Shown here: piece after piece, positions 53,322 to 62,227 of the stretch
How the letters are laid out: each line of letters opens with the position of its first letter
Position numbering within the stretch: position 1 is the stretch's first letter
From: Bacillota bacterium
GTDB taxonomy: Bacteria; Bacillota; Clostridia; Lachnospirales; Lachnospiraceae
Length of the DNA: 64,000 nucleotides
NCBI GenBank assembly: GCA_023423045.1
Contig: JAFAGA010000008.1
Coordinates: 1-64,000, forward strand
Direction: 5' to 3'
The notes under the pieces: model-generated
Databases searched by the model: none
Told to the model about the DNA's origin: nothing
The model's input: only the letters and a program-made list of their open reading frames with translations
Translations under genes and position numbers: made by a program

Positions 53322-54022
53322 CACCAATTCACCTCGCTCATCTCTGCCGGTCTCTCATTTTTTATTGTCTGCGTAATTCTCCCATTTTTTATATGTATCA
53401 CCTTATTGGCGGCCTGGGCCAGCGCCGCATTATGTGTGACAATAATTACCGTTTTATTTTCCTCTCTGCTTAAGCGCTGCAATAAACTTAGAATCACCGT
53501 TCCTGTTTCTGAATCCAGGGCGCCGGTGGGTTCATCACACAGCAGCATTTTGGGATTCTTGCAGACAGCTCTGGCAATGGAGACCCTCTGTTGCTCCCCT
53601 CCGGACAGCTGGGATGGAAACTGGTTTGACTGCTCTTTTAGTCCGACGGATTCCAGCACCTTTGCAGGATCCATAGAATGTTGGGCTACTTCCCTGGTCA
53701 GAGAGACATTTTCCAGTGCCGTCAGGGTTGGAATCAAATTATAGAACTGAAATACAAAACCGACATTAGCCGCCCGGTATTCCGTCAATTCATCGTCCCG
53801 ATAAGCAGTAATATTATTGCCGTCAATCAGAATCTCCCCGGAAGTCGCATAATCCATTCCGCCAAGCAGATTCAGCAGGGTAGATTTTCCCGCGCCGCTT
53901 GGTCCGAGTATGACTACCAATTCTCCCTCCCCGATTGTAAAGCTGATACGGTCAACTGCAGACAGCTTCCTCTCTCCTATGATATACTCCTTTGATACTT
54001 CACGAAATTCAATTAATTCCAT
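53321..54022 (-). CDS. ABC transporter ATP-binding protein (LolD/MacB-type)
   Basis: A 233-residue ATPase: Walker A GPSGAGKST, signature LSGGEQQRVSIARAV, Walker B MLLCDEPTGALD. The LFxFxNLIPTLTALENV segment (here FQFYNLIPTLTALENV) is typical of the LolD/MacB group that partners with FtsX-type permeases. AGGTGGGAAAAG precedes the ATG at 54022. First gene of the two-gene operon. Confidence 0.93.
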   Translation of the reverse strand: MELIEFREVSKEYIIGERKLSAVDRISFTIGEGELVVILGPSGAGKSTLLNLLGGMDYATSGEILIDGNNITAYRDDELTEYRAANVGFVFQFYNLIPTLTALENVSLTREVAQHSMDPAKVLESVGLKEQSNQFPSQLSGGEQQRVSIARAVCKNPKMLLCDEPTGALDSETGTVILSLLQRLSREENKTVIIVTHNAALAQAANKVIHIKNGRITQTIKNERPAEMSEVNW

Positions 54023-54105
54023 ATCTTTTCCCACCTTTCCCGTTCCAATTTAATAAACTGTTGCCATTTAGATATAAAATATTTGCTATTTGGTCATTGT
54101 AATAA

Positions 54106-54196
54106 ATTTCATATTATATGAAATATATTTCATATTTTTATATTATATGTTATCCATTTTGCATTGTCAATCAAATATCTGAATAATATTTCATAT
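54106..54196. promoter_or_regulatory. Clustered ATTTCATAT motifs in the ABC/TetR divergent region
   Basis: ATTTCATA-TTA-TATGAAAT (54106-54124) is a palindrome, and ATTTCATAT recurs at 54127 and 54188. All lie between the ABC operon and the tetR-type gene, so they are candidate operators for that regulator. The region is very AT-rich, which raises the chance of coincidence. Confidence 0.5.
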
Positions 54197-54280
54197 TAAT
54201 TCTGCTGATTATTTACAGTATAGTTGACGAAAACAATTTTCATCATTATAATCATAATTATGGTCTAAAGGAGGCTGATT

Positions 54281-54886
54281 ATGGGAAATCAACAGATTAG
54301 AACGCCTCAGCAGCAGCGTTCCATTGAAAAAAGAAATAAAATAATTGAAGCCGGCTATCAATTATTCTGTGAGAAAGGCTATCATCATACAAATACCGCC
54401 GAAATAGCCAAGTTCGCCGGTGTATCCACCGGTATTGTATATAATTATTTTCGGGATAAAAAAGATATATTTCTGGAAGTAATTAAGAAGTATGAGAGCA
54501 ATATCACCTCTCCGATGTATGAAACCATCCAGAAGCTGGAGCAGCCGCTGGATTTACCCAGGGTAATTAAAGGAATCATTCTGAATTTGGCAAAATCCCA
54601 TACCATGAATAAGATGGTTCATGAGGAGATGCTGGCTTTAGCTCATGCGGATCAGGAAATTAGTGAGCTGTTCTGCCGTTCCCAAGCCAATATTGCCGCG
54701 AATCTGGTTGAGCTTATGGGCAGATTTGATATCCATCCTTCCAATGCATATGAAAAGGCTCACCTGATCTGCAGCATGGTAGAAAATCTGAGCCATGAAA
54801 TGGCATATCATCAGCATGAGTATCTGGATTATAACGTAATGGTAGATGTTACCGTTAATGCAATAATAGATATGCTTAAGGATTAA
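54281..54886 (+). CDS. TetR/AcrR family transcriptional regulator
   Basis: A 201-residue repressor. The N-terminal helix-turn-helix is HTNTAEIAKFAGVSTGIVYNYFRDKKDIF; the remainder is the ligand-binding helical domain. Divergent from an ABC exporter, the usual target arrangement. AAAGGAGGCTGATT precedes the ATG. The last codons lie within a long terminator hairpin. Confidence 0.9.
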   Translation: MGNQQIRTPQQQRSIEKRNKIIEAGYQLFCEKGYHHTNTAEIAKFAGVSTGIVYNYFRDKKDIFLEVIKKYESNITSPMYETIQKLEQPLDLPRVIKGIILNLAKSHTMNKMVHEEMLALAHADQEISELFCRSQANIAANLVELMGRFDIHPSNAYEKAHLICSMVENLSHEMAYHQHEYLDYNVMVDVTVNAIIDMLKD

Positions 54887-54900
54887 GCATATCTATTATT
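54862..54900. terminator. 18-bp hairpin spanning the tetR stop codon
   Basis: Perfect arms 54862-54879 and 54883-54900 with a 3-nt loop contain the end of the reading frame and its TAA. A T-rich stretch follows. It may terminate both this gene and the convergent MerR gene. Confidence 0.6.
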
Positions 54901-54969
54901 CTTGATTCCTATGAAATTATGCCAGGATTTTTGGAGTTACGCGGACTCTGAAATGGCCTCATAAAGAAA

Positions 54970-55740
54970 TTAATTCTTTTCACCCATTCCGGTATAGATA
55001 TAAACGGCATCTCTCAGAAATGCTGCCATTCCCGGCTGTTTCTTATCATAGTAAGCAGTAAACCGCTCATCGTCCACATACATCTGTGCAAGGCCGGCAT
55101 GAGCCTCCTTGTTATAGCTGCCCCAGGTGCAGCAAAGCCACTTACGGTGAAGATCAGCGGCTCTTTGTCCCAGCTCTCCGGCAGGATCACCGGTAGCAAA
55201 AGCCGCTTCCAAAGTGGCAAGCACCTCCTGCCCCAGCTTTTCAAAGGCCTCATACTCTTCCTTACTCATATTGAGCATCTTTTGATTCGATGCCTCCACC
55301 TTGCTTTCACCGTACTTCTCTCTTATTTCTTTCCCGTATTTCTCTTCGTTTTCTTCCACCAGCTTCTTCTTGAAGCCTTCAAATTTTTCGTGATCTGTCA
55401 TTGTTCTTCTTCCTTCCCGACTTTCTATTGTCTTCTCAACATTGGTAATCAGCATATTAATTTGTTGTCTCTGCGCAAGGAGTTTTACCAAATGCTCTTT
55501 TAGTGCCGCCAGATCATCAAAGGTCCCGGAGCTGATAATGTTATGAATCGTGTCCAGGTTCACTCCCATCTCCCGATACAGCATGATCTGCTGCAGCCGG
55601 TCGACCTCTGCCTGCCCATAGATTCGATATCCGGATGAATTAATTCTCGCCGGCTTGAGAATTCCGATTTCATCATAATATCGCAATGTTCTGGTACTGA
55701 TTCCAGCCATCTGGCTTAATTTTTGCACCGTATATTCCAT
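54970..55740 (-). CDS. MerR family regulator with TipAS domain
   Basis: A 256-residue regulator: N-terminal MerR helix-turn-helix (YTVQKLSQMAGISTRTLRYYDEIGIL), a coiled-coil linker (about 75-115) and a C-terminal TipAS antibiotic-recognition domain (about 120-250, with NMSKEEYEAFEKLGQEV and WLCCTWGSYNKEAHAGLAQMYVDDERF). TipAL-type proteins sense thiopeptides or other drugs and activate promoters. No obvious target is adjacent apart from itself. AAGGAGGTGAATGC precedes the ATG. Confidence 0.9.
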   Translation of the reverse strand: MEYTVQKLSQMAGISTRTLRYYDEIGILKPARINSSGYRIYGQAEVDRLQQIMLYREMGVNLDTIHNIISSGTFDDLAALKEHLVKLLAQRQQINMLITNVEKTIESREGRRTMTDHEKFEGFKKKLVEENEEKYGKEIREKYGESKVEASNQKMLNMSKEEYEAFEKLGQEVLATLEAAFATGDPAGELGQRAADLHRKWLCCTWGSYNKEAHAGLAQMYVDDERFTAYYDKKQPGMAAFLRDAVYIYTGMGEKN

Positions 55741-55878
55741 GCATTCACCTCCTTACAAACTGAGTCTACACCTTTACGCTGCGTTAATGTCAATAATTTT
55801 TTTCAATTATTTTTTTGTTATTATTTTACATAATTTAAAAATATATTTTCCGGGAAGGATGCGGCTGACTTCAGCTGC

Positions 55879-56763
55879 TTATTTCATGATGGGGACATAG
55901 ATTTCCATAACGGTATCCGGCCTGGCATGACAGCGCTCATCATAATACTCAAAATCCAGCTTACTCTCATCATATTGGTAACCGCTTTCAGGAAACCATT
56001 CTTCAAAAATATATTTCCAGGTAGCCTTGATTGCTTTGGCAAAGTCTCCTCCGTCATAAACATCATCCTTTGTCGCATCTACGGGCGGTGTGGTGAACAT
56101 AGCATATTCTGCTTCCGGAACCTCCACTGTAATCATATCGGGAGTGACCTTTGAAAAATCCTCTACAATGACTCCAAGCAGATAAATCATATCCCCCTGC
56201 CCTCCTGTAGGAACACACATACATACCTCACCATGCTTGGGCGGATTCAACTGCTTATACAGCTTGCTTTCCAGATTCTCACCCTCATAGTTTTCCCAAT
56301 ATGCGGCAGTATCTTTCGTATAGCCGCTTGCTATATTGGTTTGAATACCATATCCCGCAACCTTGAATGCTTTCTTTGTAATTATTTCAGCCTTCATATC
56401 AAATCCTCCTATATCAGCTAATTGTTCTATGATGGTACCATCCTTCATCCTTGCGATATATTGGGAAGGACTGTAGCCAAATTCTTTTCGAAAGGCCTTG
56501 GAGAAGCCGCTGGCCGTTTCAAAGCCATATTCCACAGCAATGTCTATCACTCTACGATTTTTCAGCAAATCCATGCGTGCCAGGGATAACTTCCTGCTGC
56601 GGACATACTCCATCAACGGCTGCCCCAAGCAGATACTGAATACTCTGCAAAAATGATACAGGGAATAACCCGCTTTATCCGCAAGAGCTTCCGCGGTAAG
56701 CTCTTCCTTAATATGCCCTTCAATATAATCAACACTGCGGCTCATATCTTCACGATAATTCAT
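55879..56763 (-). CDS. AraC family regulator with GyrI-like effector domain
   Basis: A 294-residue regulator: two AraC helix-turn-helices at residues 1-105 (ALADKAGYSLYHFCRVFSICLG and IDIAVEYGFETASGFSKAFRKEFGYSPSQY), then a GyrI/effector-binding domain (about 120-294) of the Rob/SbmC type. Likely small-molecule responsive. It lies 105 bp after trpA on the same strand but has its own AGGGG binding site and a TATAAT about 40 bp upstream, so independent expression is likely. Confidence 0.87.
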   Translation of the reverse strand: MNYREDMSRSVDYIEGHIKEELTAEALADKAGYSLYHFCRVFSICLGQPLMEYVRSRKLSLARMDLLKNRRVIDIAVEYGFETASGFSKAFRKEFGYSPSQYIARMKDGTIIEQLADIGGFDMKAEIITKKAFKVAGYGIQTNIASGYTKDTAAYWENYEGENLESKLYKQLNPPKHGEVCMCVPTGGQGDMIYLLGVIVEDFSKVTPDMITVEVPEAEYAMFTTPPVDATKDDVYDGGDFAKAIKATWKYIFEEWFPESGYQYDESKLDFEYYDERCHARPDTVMEIYVPIMK

Positions 56764-56868
56764 CCATTCCCCTGCCTTTCTCCGTACGGTAATTTTATTA
56801 TAGAATCATCCGGGCGGCTTTGCTGTTCCAATCTTGCTAACACAGGTTGTATTCGTTAAAAAGCAAAC

Positions 56869-57645
56869 TCACTGTGAAAGACATGCTTTCTTCATTCTCC
56901 TCACATGATCCTCCACCAAAGGGACACTGTCCGCACCGTGCTCCCCAATTATTTTTACTATGGCACTGCCTACAATCACTCCGTCGGCAATCCCGGCCAC
57001 AGCCCGGGCCTGCTCCTCCGTCGAGATACCGAAGCCGATGGCACAGGGGATATCCCGGACTTCCTTCACCTGGGCAATCATGGCTTCTGCCTGGCTTCCC
57101 AGCTCCGTTCTGACACCGGTCACCCCCAGGGAGGATACACAGTAGAGAAAACCTCTTGCCTCACGGGCGATCATTTGAATTCTCTCTCTGGAGGTAGGAG
57201 CAATCATAGAAATCAGAGTCACGCCATATTGTTCGCAGTATGGCTTAATCTCCTCCTGCTCCTCATAAGGCAGATCCGGCACAATAACGGCATCCACCCG
57301 GACTTTTTGGCAGTTCTCCATGAATTTCTTCGTTCCATAGGTATAAATCGGATTAATATAAGTCATAAATGCAATAGGTATATCGCATTCCTTTCTGACA
57401 TCCTCCACCATGGCAAAAATCTTATCCGTAGTGGCGCCGCCGGACAATGCCCGGTAATCGGCCTCTTGAATTACAGGCCCTTCTGCCACCGGATCCGAGA
57501 AAGGAATTCCCAGCTCGATCAAATCCGCCCCTGCCCCTGCCATGCGCAGTACCAACTCCCTGGTGATCTCAAGGGAAGGATCTCCCGCAGTGATAAACGG
57601 AATAAATGCCTTATTATTCTGAAAAACGCTTTCTATCCTATTCAT
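56869..57645 (-). CDS. trpA: Tryptophan synthase alpha subunit
   Basis: A 258-residue TIM barrel that splits indole-3-glycerol phosphate to indole and glyceraldehyde 3-phosphate. The catalytic Glu lies in LIELGIPFSDPVAEGP, and the Asp in a later ...DAVIVPDLPYEE segment. Overlaps trpB by 8 bp. Last gene of the trp operon. A weak hairpin with a TTTTT tail follows the stop. Confidence 0.96.
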   Translation of the reverse strand: MNRIESVFQNNKAFIPFITAGDPSLEITRELVLRMAGAGADLIELGIPFSDPVAEGPVIQEADYRALSGGATTDKIFAMVEDVRKECDIPIAFMTYINPIYTYGTKKFMENCQKVRVDAVIVPDLPYEEQEEIKPYCEQYGVTLISMIAPTSRERIQMIAREARGFLYCVSSLGVTGVRTELGSQAEAMIAQVKEVRDIPCAIGFGISTEEQARAVAGIADGVIVGSAIVKIIGEHGADSVPLVEDHVRRMKKACLSQ

Positions 57646-58825
57646 AAATTTGTACCCCCCGATATCTGGCTATGGCCGCCACATCCTTATCTCCTCTGCC
57701 GGACAGATTAATCACAAGTATCTGCTCCCGGCCCATAGATGGTGCCAACTTTCTCGCATGTGCCACCGCATGAGCACTTTCTACTGCCGGAATAATCCCC
57801 TCCGTTCTGGCAAGGTATTCAAAGGAGTCCACCGCCTCCCGGTCTGTTACCGGAACATATTCGGCACGCCCGATATCATGCAGATGCGCATGCTCCGGCC
57901 CGACTCCCGGATAATCAAGGCCTGCCGAGATGGAATAGACCGGAGCAATCTGTCCGTACTCATCCTGGCAGAAATAAGACTTCATTCCGTGAAAGATACC
58001 CTGGGTTCCCGTGGACATGGTAGCCGCGGTTTTATCCGTATCCACCCCCAGCCCGGCAGCTTCACAGCCGATCAGCCGAACGGAAGTATCTCCGACGAAT
58101 TCATGGAAGATTCCCATGGCATTGCTTCCTCCTCCGACGCAGGCAAGAATTGCATCCGGCAGCCTGCCCTCCAGCTGCAGGAGCTGTTCCTTTACCTCTT
58201 TGCCAATGACACTCTGGAAATCCCGGACTATGGTAGGAAAGGGATGGGGCCCCATGACCGAACCCAGTACATAATGGGTATCCTCCACCCGCCTTGTCCA
58301 CTCCCGCAAAGTCTCGTTCACCGCATCCTTCAAGGTCTGAGTGCCGGAGGTTACTGCATGAACCTTTGCTCCCAAAAGCTCCATGCGATATACATTCAGC
58401 ATCTGCCGGTCCGTATCCTCCTTCCCCATGAAGATCTCACATTCCAGCCCCAGCAGTGCAGCCGCAGTCGCTGTTGCAACACCGTGCTGTCCTGCCCCTG
58501 TTTCTGCTATTACCCTGGTCTTTCCCATCTTCTTGGCAAGCAATACCTGCCCTAGGACATTATTGATCTTATGAGAACCGGTGTGATTTAAATCCTCTCT
58601 CTTCAGATAGATTTTTGCTCCTCCCAGATCCATGGTCATCTTCTCTGCATAATACAGCAGTGACGGACGGCCTGCATAGTTCTTCAGCAAGCCCTCCAGC
58701 TCCAGGTTAAAGCTCTCATCTTCCTGATAGCGGCTGTAGGCTTTCTCCAGCTCTATTACCGCGTTCATCAAGGTCTCGGGTATATATTGCCCGCCGTGTA
58801 CCCCAAATCTTCCTTTTTTCATCAT
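57638..58825 (-). CDS. trpB: Tryptophan synthase beta subunit
   Basis: A 395-residue PLP enzyme joining indole and serine to give tryptophan. The PLP lysine is in NHTGSHKINN, and the phosphate loop is CVGGGSNAMGIF. FGVHGGQYIPETLM at the N-terminus is diagnostic of TrpB1. GGAGGTTGGA precedes the ATG at 58825. Confidence 0.97.
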   Translation of the reverse strand: MMKKGRFGVHGGQYIPETLMNAVIELEKAYSRYQEDESFNLELEGLLKNYAGRPSLLYYAEKMTMDLGGAKIYLKREDLNHTGSHKINNVLGQVLLAKKMGKTRVIAETGAGQHGVATATAAALLGLECEIFMGKEDTDRQMLNVYRMELLGAKVHAVTSGTQTLKDAVNETLREWTRRVEDTHYVLGSVMGPHPFPTIVRDFQSVIGKEVKEQLLQLEGRLPDAILACVGGGSNAMGIFHEFVGDTSVRLIGCEAAGLGVDTDKTAATMSTGTQGIFHGMKSYFCQDEYGQIAPVYSISAGLDYPGVGPEHAHLHDIGRAEYVPVTDREAVDSFEYLARTEGIIPAVESAHAVAHARKLAPSMGREQILVINLSGRGDKDVAAIARYRGVQIYE

Positions 58826-58868
58826 TCCAACCTCCATTGCTGCTATGAATTTGCCTCCAAAAGCAATA

Positions 58869-59498
58869 TCAAGTCACCGTTTTGCCTATACTCCTGATCT
58901 TCTTTACAATTTCTAATATTTTTACCGCATCCTTGTATCCATCCGTCTCCACCCCGCTGCTGACATCCACGCAGTAAGGCCGGCACTGTAGAATCGCCTG
59001 CTCCACATTTCCTATATGAATACCCCCGGCAAGAAAATAGGGCCGGGATGTATGAGGCATCAGGGACCAGTCGAAACTCTCTCCACTGCCCCCATACTGC
59101 TCTTTCCGGTAAGTATCAAAAAGAAGATAATCCGAGGGATATTTCTCAACATCCGGCTTCTGTTCCTCTCTGCCCCATACCCGCAGGGCCTTAATGATGG
59201 GTTTGTCCGTTCTGCGCCGCAGCTCGGCGATATAATCCTCCCCTTCTTCCCCGTGGAGCTGGATCAAATCAAGAATATTCCTTTCACACAGCCGCCAAAT
59301 TCGTTCCGGAGCATCATTTACGAAGATTCCTACTGATTTTATTGCAGGATTAAGGAGCGCTCTTAATTCCATGGCTCTTTCTTCCGTAACCTGTCTCCTG
59401 CTCCCGGCAAATACAAAACCGGCATAATCCGGCAATACCTCATTCACCGCTGCGATATCCTCCGGCCTTGATAATCCGCAGATTTTAATTCCTGCCAT
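58869..59498 (-). CDS. trpF: Phosphoribosylanthranilate isomerase
   Basis: A 209-residue TIM barrel performing the Amadori step. KICGLSRPEDIAAVNEVLPDYAGFVF includes the catalytic Cys; the Asp is in VDVSSGVETDGYKD. Only a weak GGGAGATG binding site is present. Spaced 83 bp after trpC. Confidence 0.95.
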   Translation of the reverse strand: MAGIKICGLSRPEDIAAVNEVLPDYAGFVFAGSRRQVTEERAMELRALLNPAIKSVGIFVNDAPERIWRLCERNILDLIQLHGEEGEDYIAELRRRTDKPIIKALRVWGREEQKPDVEKYPSDYLLFDTYRKEQYGGSGESFDWSLMPHTSRPYFLAGGIHIGNVEQAILQCRPYCVDVSSGVETDGYKDAVKILEIVKKIRSIGKTVT

Positions 59499-59539
59499 AT
59501 TAATATCATCTCCCTGCTGTTTCTAAAAGCTTGTTATAA

Positions 59540-59565
59540 CTCAGTTCTGAGTATCATGAACTGAG
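59540..59565. repeat. Inverted repeat between trpC and trpF
   Basis: Perfect 8-bp arms CTCAGTTC (59540-59547) and GAACTGAG (59558-59565) in the 83-bp gap. It may affect mRNA stability or expression balance. Confidence 0.4.
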
Positions 59566-59581
59566 CTGCAATCTATCCTTC

Positions 59582-60406
59582 TTATTCTCCGTATCGCAAT
59601 CTATTCAGTTCCTCTTTTTTATTTTTGCTGCGCATCAGAGTCTCTCCGATCAATACCGCATCCACCCCGGCTGCCTGAAGCGTGGCAATATCTCCGGAGC
59701 TTTGGATTCCGCTCTCTGCGACAAAAATAATATTCTGAGGCACCAGACTCCGCAGGCGGATACTGTTTTGAAGGTTTACCTCAAAGGTTTTTAAGTCCCG
59801 GTTATTCACACCGATAACCCGGGCCCCTGCTTCCAGGGCAGAAGATATCTCTTCTTCGGAATGGGCCTCCACCAGCGCCGACATTCCCAGCTCGCTGCAA
59901 AGGCGAAGATAATCCCTGATTACTGCCGTATCCAGCAGAGAACATATCAAGAGCACCGCATCCGCTCCCATCAGCTTTGCCTCATAAATCTGATATTCAT
60001 CAATGATAAAATCCTTCCGTAAGACCGGCAGGGGGACCTCCCTGCTGATTTCAGTCAGATACCGGCCTTCTCCTTGAAAGTACTCTGGCTCTGTCAATAC
60101 GGAGATGGCATCCGCCCCGGCGGATACATATTCCTGCGCAATCCTCAGGTAAGGAAAATCCTCGGCAATCACTCCCCTGGAGGGAGACGCTTTCTTTATC
60201 TCACAGATAAAGGAAACCGGTCTGTCATTTTCCTTGCGAAGATGCCTCTTATCCAAAGCCCGCTCAAAGGCAAAGACACCTCTGTCATGAAAGTTCCCAG
60301 GCACTCCGCCTTCATAGATTTTATCCTTCAGTTCCTTCTGGGACAGCTTTCTTTTGGCACGCTCAACCCTGCCCTTTGTCGATTCTGCTATGATATCCAA
60401 TATCAT
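59582..60406 (-). CDS. trpC: Indole-3-glycerol phosphate synthase
   Basis: A 274-residue TIM barrel. FICEIKKASPSRGVIAEDF carries the catalytic Lys and substrate-binding residues; VLRKDFIIDEYQIYEA follows, and INNRDLKTFEVN is the last signature. The ATG at 60406 gives the usual N-terminus (MILDIIAESTKGRVERAK); a GTG at 60415 lies within the binding site region and is less likely. Confidence 0.96.
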   Translation of the reverse strand: MILDIIAESTKGRVERAKRKLSQKELKDKIYEGGVPGNFHDRGVFAFERALDKRHLRKENDRPVSFICEIKKASPSRGVIAEDFPYLRIAQEYVSAGADAISVLTEPEYFQGEGRYLTEISREVPLPVLRKDFIIDEYQIYEAKLMGADAVLLICSLLDTAVIRDYLRLCSELGMSALVEAHSEEEISSALEAGARVIGVNNRDLKTFEVNLQNSIRLRSLVPQNIIFVAESGIQSSGDIATLQAAGVDAVLIGETLMRSKNKKEELNRLRYGE

Positions 60407-60479
60407 ATCCGCCACTGCCTTTCTATATTTGCTGCTTTGAATTAGCTATTCTGAATATGCTGTTACGATTGCCGGGTCT

Positions 60480-61487
60480 TCAGGCATTCGATAAACGTAT
60501 GAATTGATCAAGCTGTTCCATTGCCCTGCCGCTGTCGATGGTTTCGGCGGCTAATTTCACACATTCCCTCAGGGTAATATTGTTGTAGGACATATAGAGG
60601 CAGACGGCACAATTAAGCAATACGATATCCCTCCTGGGTCCCCTCTCGCCCTGCAGTATCCTTCTTGCGATCCCGGCATTCTCTGCCGGATCCCCTCCTG
60701 TCAGCTCCTCCGGCCGGCAATACTCAAATCCAAATTGACGGGGATCTAAAAAGAAGCTGTTCACCTGTCCGTGATTTACTTCACATACGGTGGTTTTTGC
60801 GCTCAGGGATACCTCATCCAGTCCATCGTGGCCATGAACCACCATAGCCCGTTTCACCCCCAGATTCGCCAGCACCTTGGCCATGGGCTCCACCAGGTTC
60901 TCATCATAGACGCCCAGCAGCTGGAGATTGGCATCCGCCGGACTGGAGAGCGGTCCGAGAATATTGAATATCGTCCGTACTCCCAGCTCCCTTCTCACCG
61001 GTGCCGCATATTTCATCGAGGAATGATACAGCGGGGCAAATAGAAAACAGATGCCGATCTCCCTGAGAATCTGCTCACTCCTCTCCGGCGAAATGTCTAT
61101 CTTAACTCCCAAAGCCTCCAATACATCTGCACTTCCGCATTTGCTGGATACGCTCCGGTTGCCGTGCTTTGCCACCGGTATCCCGGCGGCAGAGATAATC
61201 AAGGCGGAAATCGTGGAGATATTGAAGGTAAATGCTTCGTCCCCTCCGGTTCCTACGATATCAAGCACATCTCCCTGATGTGCCAGCTTTTGTCCGTATT
61301 TTCTCATAATCATCGCGCAGGCAGTAATCTCGTCGATGGTCTCTCCCTTCATCCGGATTGCCGTAATAAAGCCGGCAATCTGGGCATTGGTTGCATTGCC
61401 GCTCATGATCTCATCCATAACCGCCTTGGTTTCCTCCAAGGTCAGATTCTCCCTGTTTAACACCTTATAGATTGCCTGTTGTATCAT
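60480..61487 (-). CDS. trpD: Anthranilate phosphoribosyltransferase
   Basis: A 335-residue enzyme attaching phosphoribose to anthranilate. The PRPP loop is DIVGTGGDEAFTFNIST and the second motif KHGNRSVSSKCGSADVLEALG. It is separate from TrpG here. GGGAGGTAATTT precedes the ATG. Confidence 0.97.
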   Translation of the reverse strand: MIQQAIYKVLNRENLTLEETKAVMDEIMSGNATNAQIAGFITAIRMKGETIDEITACAMIMRKYGQKLAHQGDVLDIVGTGGDEAFTFNISTISALIISAAGIPVAKHGNRSVSSKCGSADVLEALGVKIDISPERSEQILREIGICFLFAPLYHSSMKYAAPVRRELGVRTIFNILGPLSSPADANLQLLGVYDENLVEPMAKVLANLGVKRAMVVHGHDGLDEVSLSAKTTVCEVNHGQVNSFFLDPRQFGFEYCRPEELTGGDPAENAGIARRILQGERGPRRDIVLLNCAVCLYMSYNNITLRECVKLAAETIDSGRAMEQLDQFIRLSNA

Positions 61488-61570
61488 AAATTACCTCCCT
61501 GCCATGCCTTACGGCACTAAAATACTTGATAGGATCAGATTTTGCATTTACCGGGCAGATACTGCCGCCC

Positions 61571-62143
61571 TTAACCGCCAATCTGCAGGAAATTCTTCAT
61601 AATCTGTTCTCCCTGCGGGGTCAGAATAGATTCAGGATGGAACTGCAGCCCATAGATCTCGTACAGCCGGTGTTTCACAGCCATAATCTCCCCTTCCTCG
61701 TCCTCAGCAATCACCAGCAGATCATCCGGCAGGGTGTCCTTGGCAGCAATCAGGGAATGATATCTTGCAGCCTGGATAATCGGAGGCAGCCCATGAAATA
61801 CCTTTGCTCCGTTGGCAATATGAATGCTGCTCCCCTTTCCATGCATCAACTGCTTTGCCAGAGTAATCTTTGCCCCGAAAACCTCGCAGATGGCCTGATG
61901 TCCCAGGCAGACTCCCAGGATTGGAACCTCTTCCTTAAGCTCCTCTATCACCGCTTCACAAACGCCCGCATCCTTTGGATATCCCGGCCCCGGAGACAGG
62001 ATAATATGGGTCGGACCCAGTGCTCTGATCTGTTCCGGGGTCAGCTCGTCATTGCGGATCACCTTCATATCTCCGCCAAGACTTCCGGCAAGCTGCACGA
62101 GATTGTAAGTAAAACTGTCGTAATTATCAATCAATAATATCAT
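61571..62143 (-). CDS. trpG: Anthranilate synthase component II (glutamine amidotransferase)
   Basis: A 190-residue class I amidotransferase supplying ammonia to TrpE. The nucleophile elbow is GVCLGHQAI (Cys about 78), and the His-Glu pair is in LQFHPESI. The ATG at 62143 gives the standard start MILLIDNYDSFTYNLVQ. The fold could also serve para-aminobenzoate synthesis (dual-use PabA), but its place in the operon favours TrpG. Confidence 0.95.
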   Translation of the reverse strand: MILLIDNYDSFTYNLVQLAGSLGGDMKVIRNDELTPEQIRALGPTHIILSPGPGYPKDAGVCEAVIEELKEEVPILGVCLGHQAICEVFGAKITLAKQLMHGKGSSIHIANGAKVFHGLPPIIQAARYHSLIAAKDTLPDDLLVIAEDEEGEIMAVKHRLYEIYGLQFHPESILTPQGEQIMKNFLQIGG

Positions 62144-62169
62144 AAATAGTGACCATGCCCTTTCCAGCA

Positions 62170-62212
62170 CCTGCAAACCAGGATGTGAAAGCTTACTTTC
62201 ACATTGTGCAGG
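62170..62212. repeat. Nested hairpin between trpE and trpG
   Basis: Outer CCTGC/GCAGG (62170-62174, 62208-62212) and inner TGTGAAA/TTTCACA (62184-62190, 62197-62203) in the 84-bp gap. Confidence 0.4.
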
Positions 62213-62227
62213 CGCAATATTTGCCGC

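Noticed and set aside
57650..58555. 301-codon frame opposite trpB
   Set aside because: Antisense shadow of trpB; no domain recognised.
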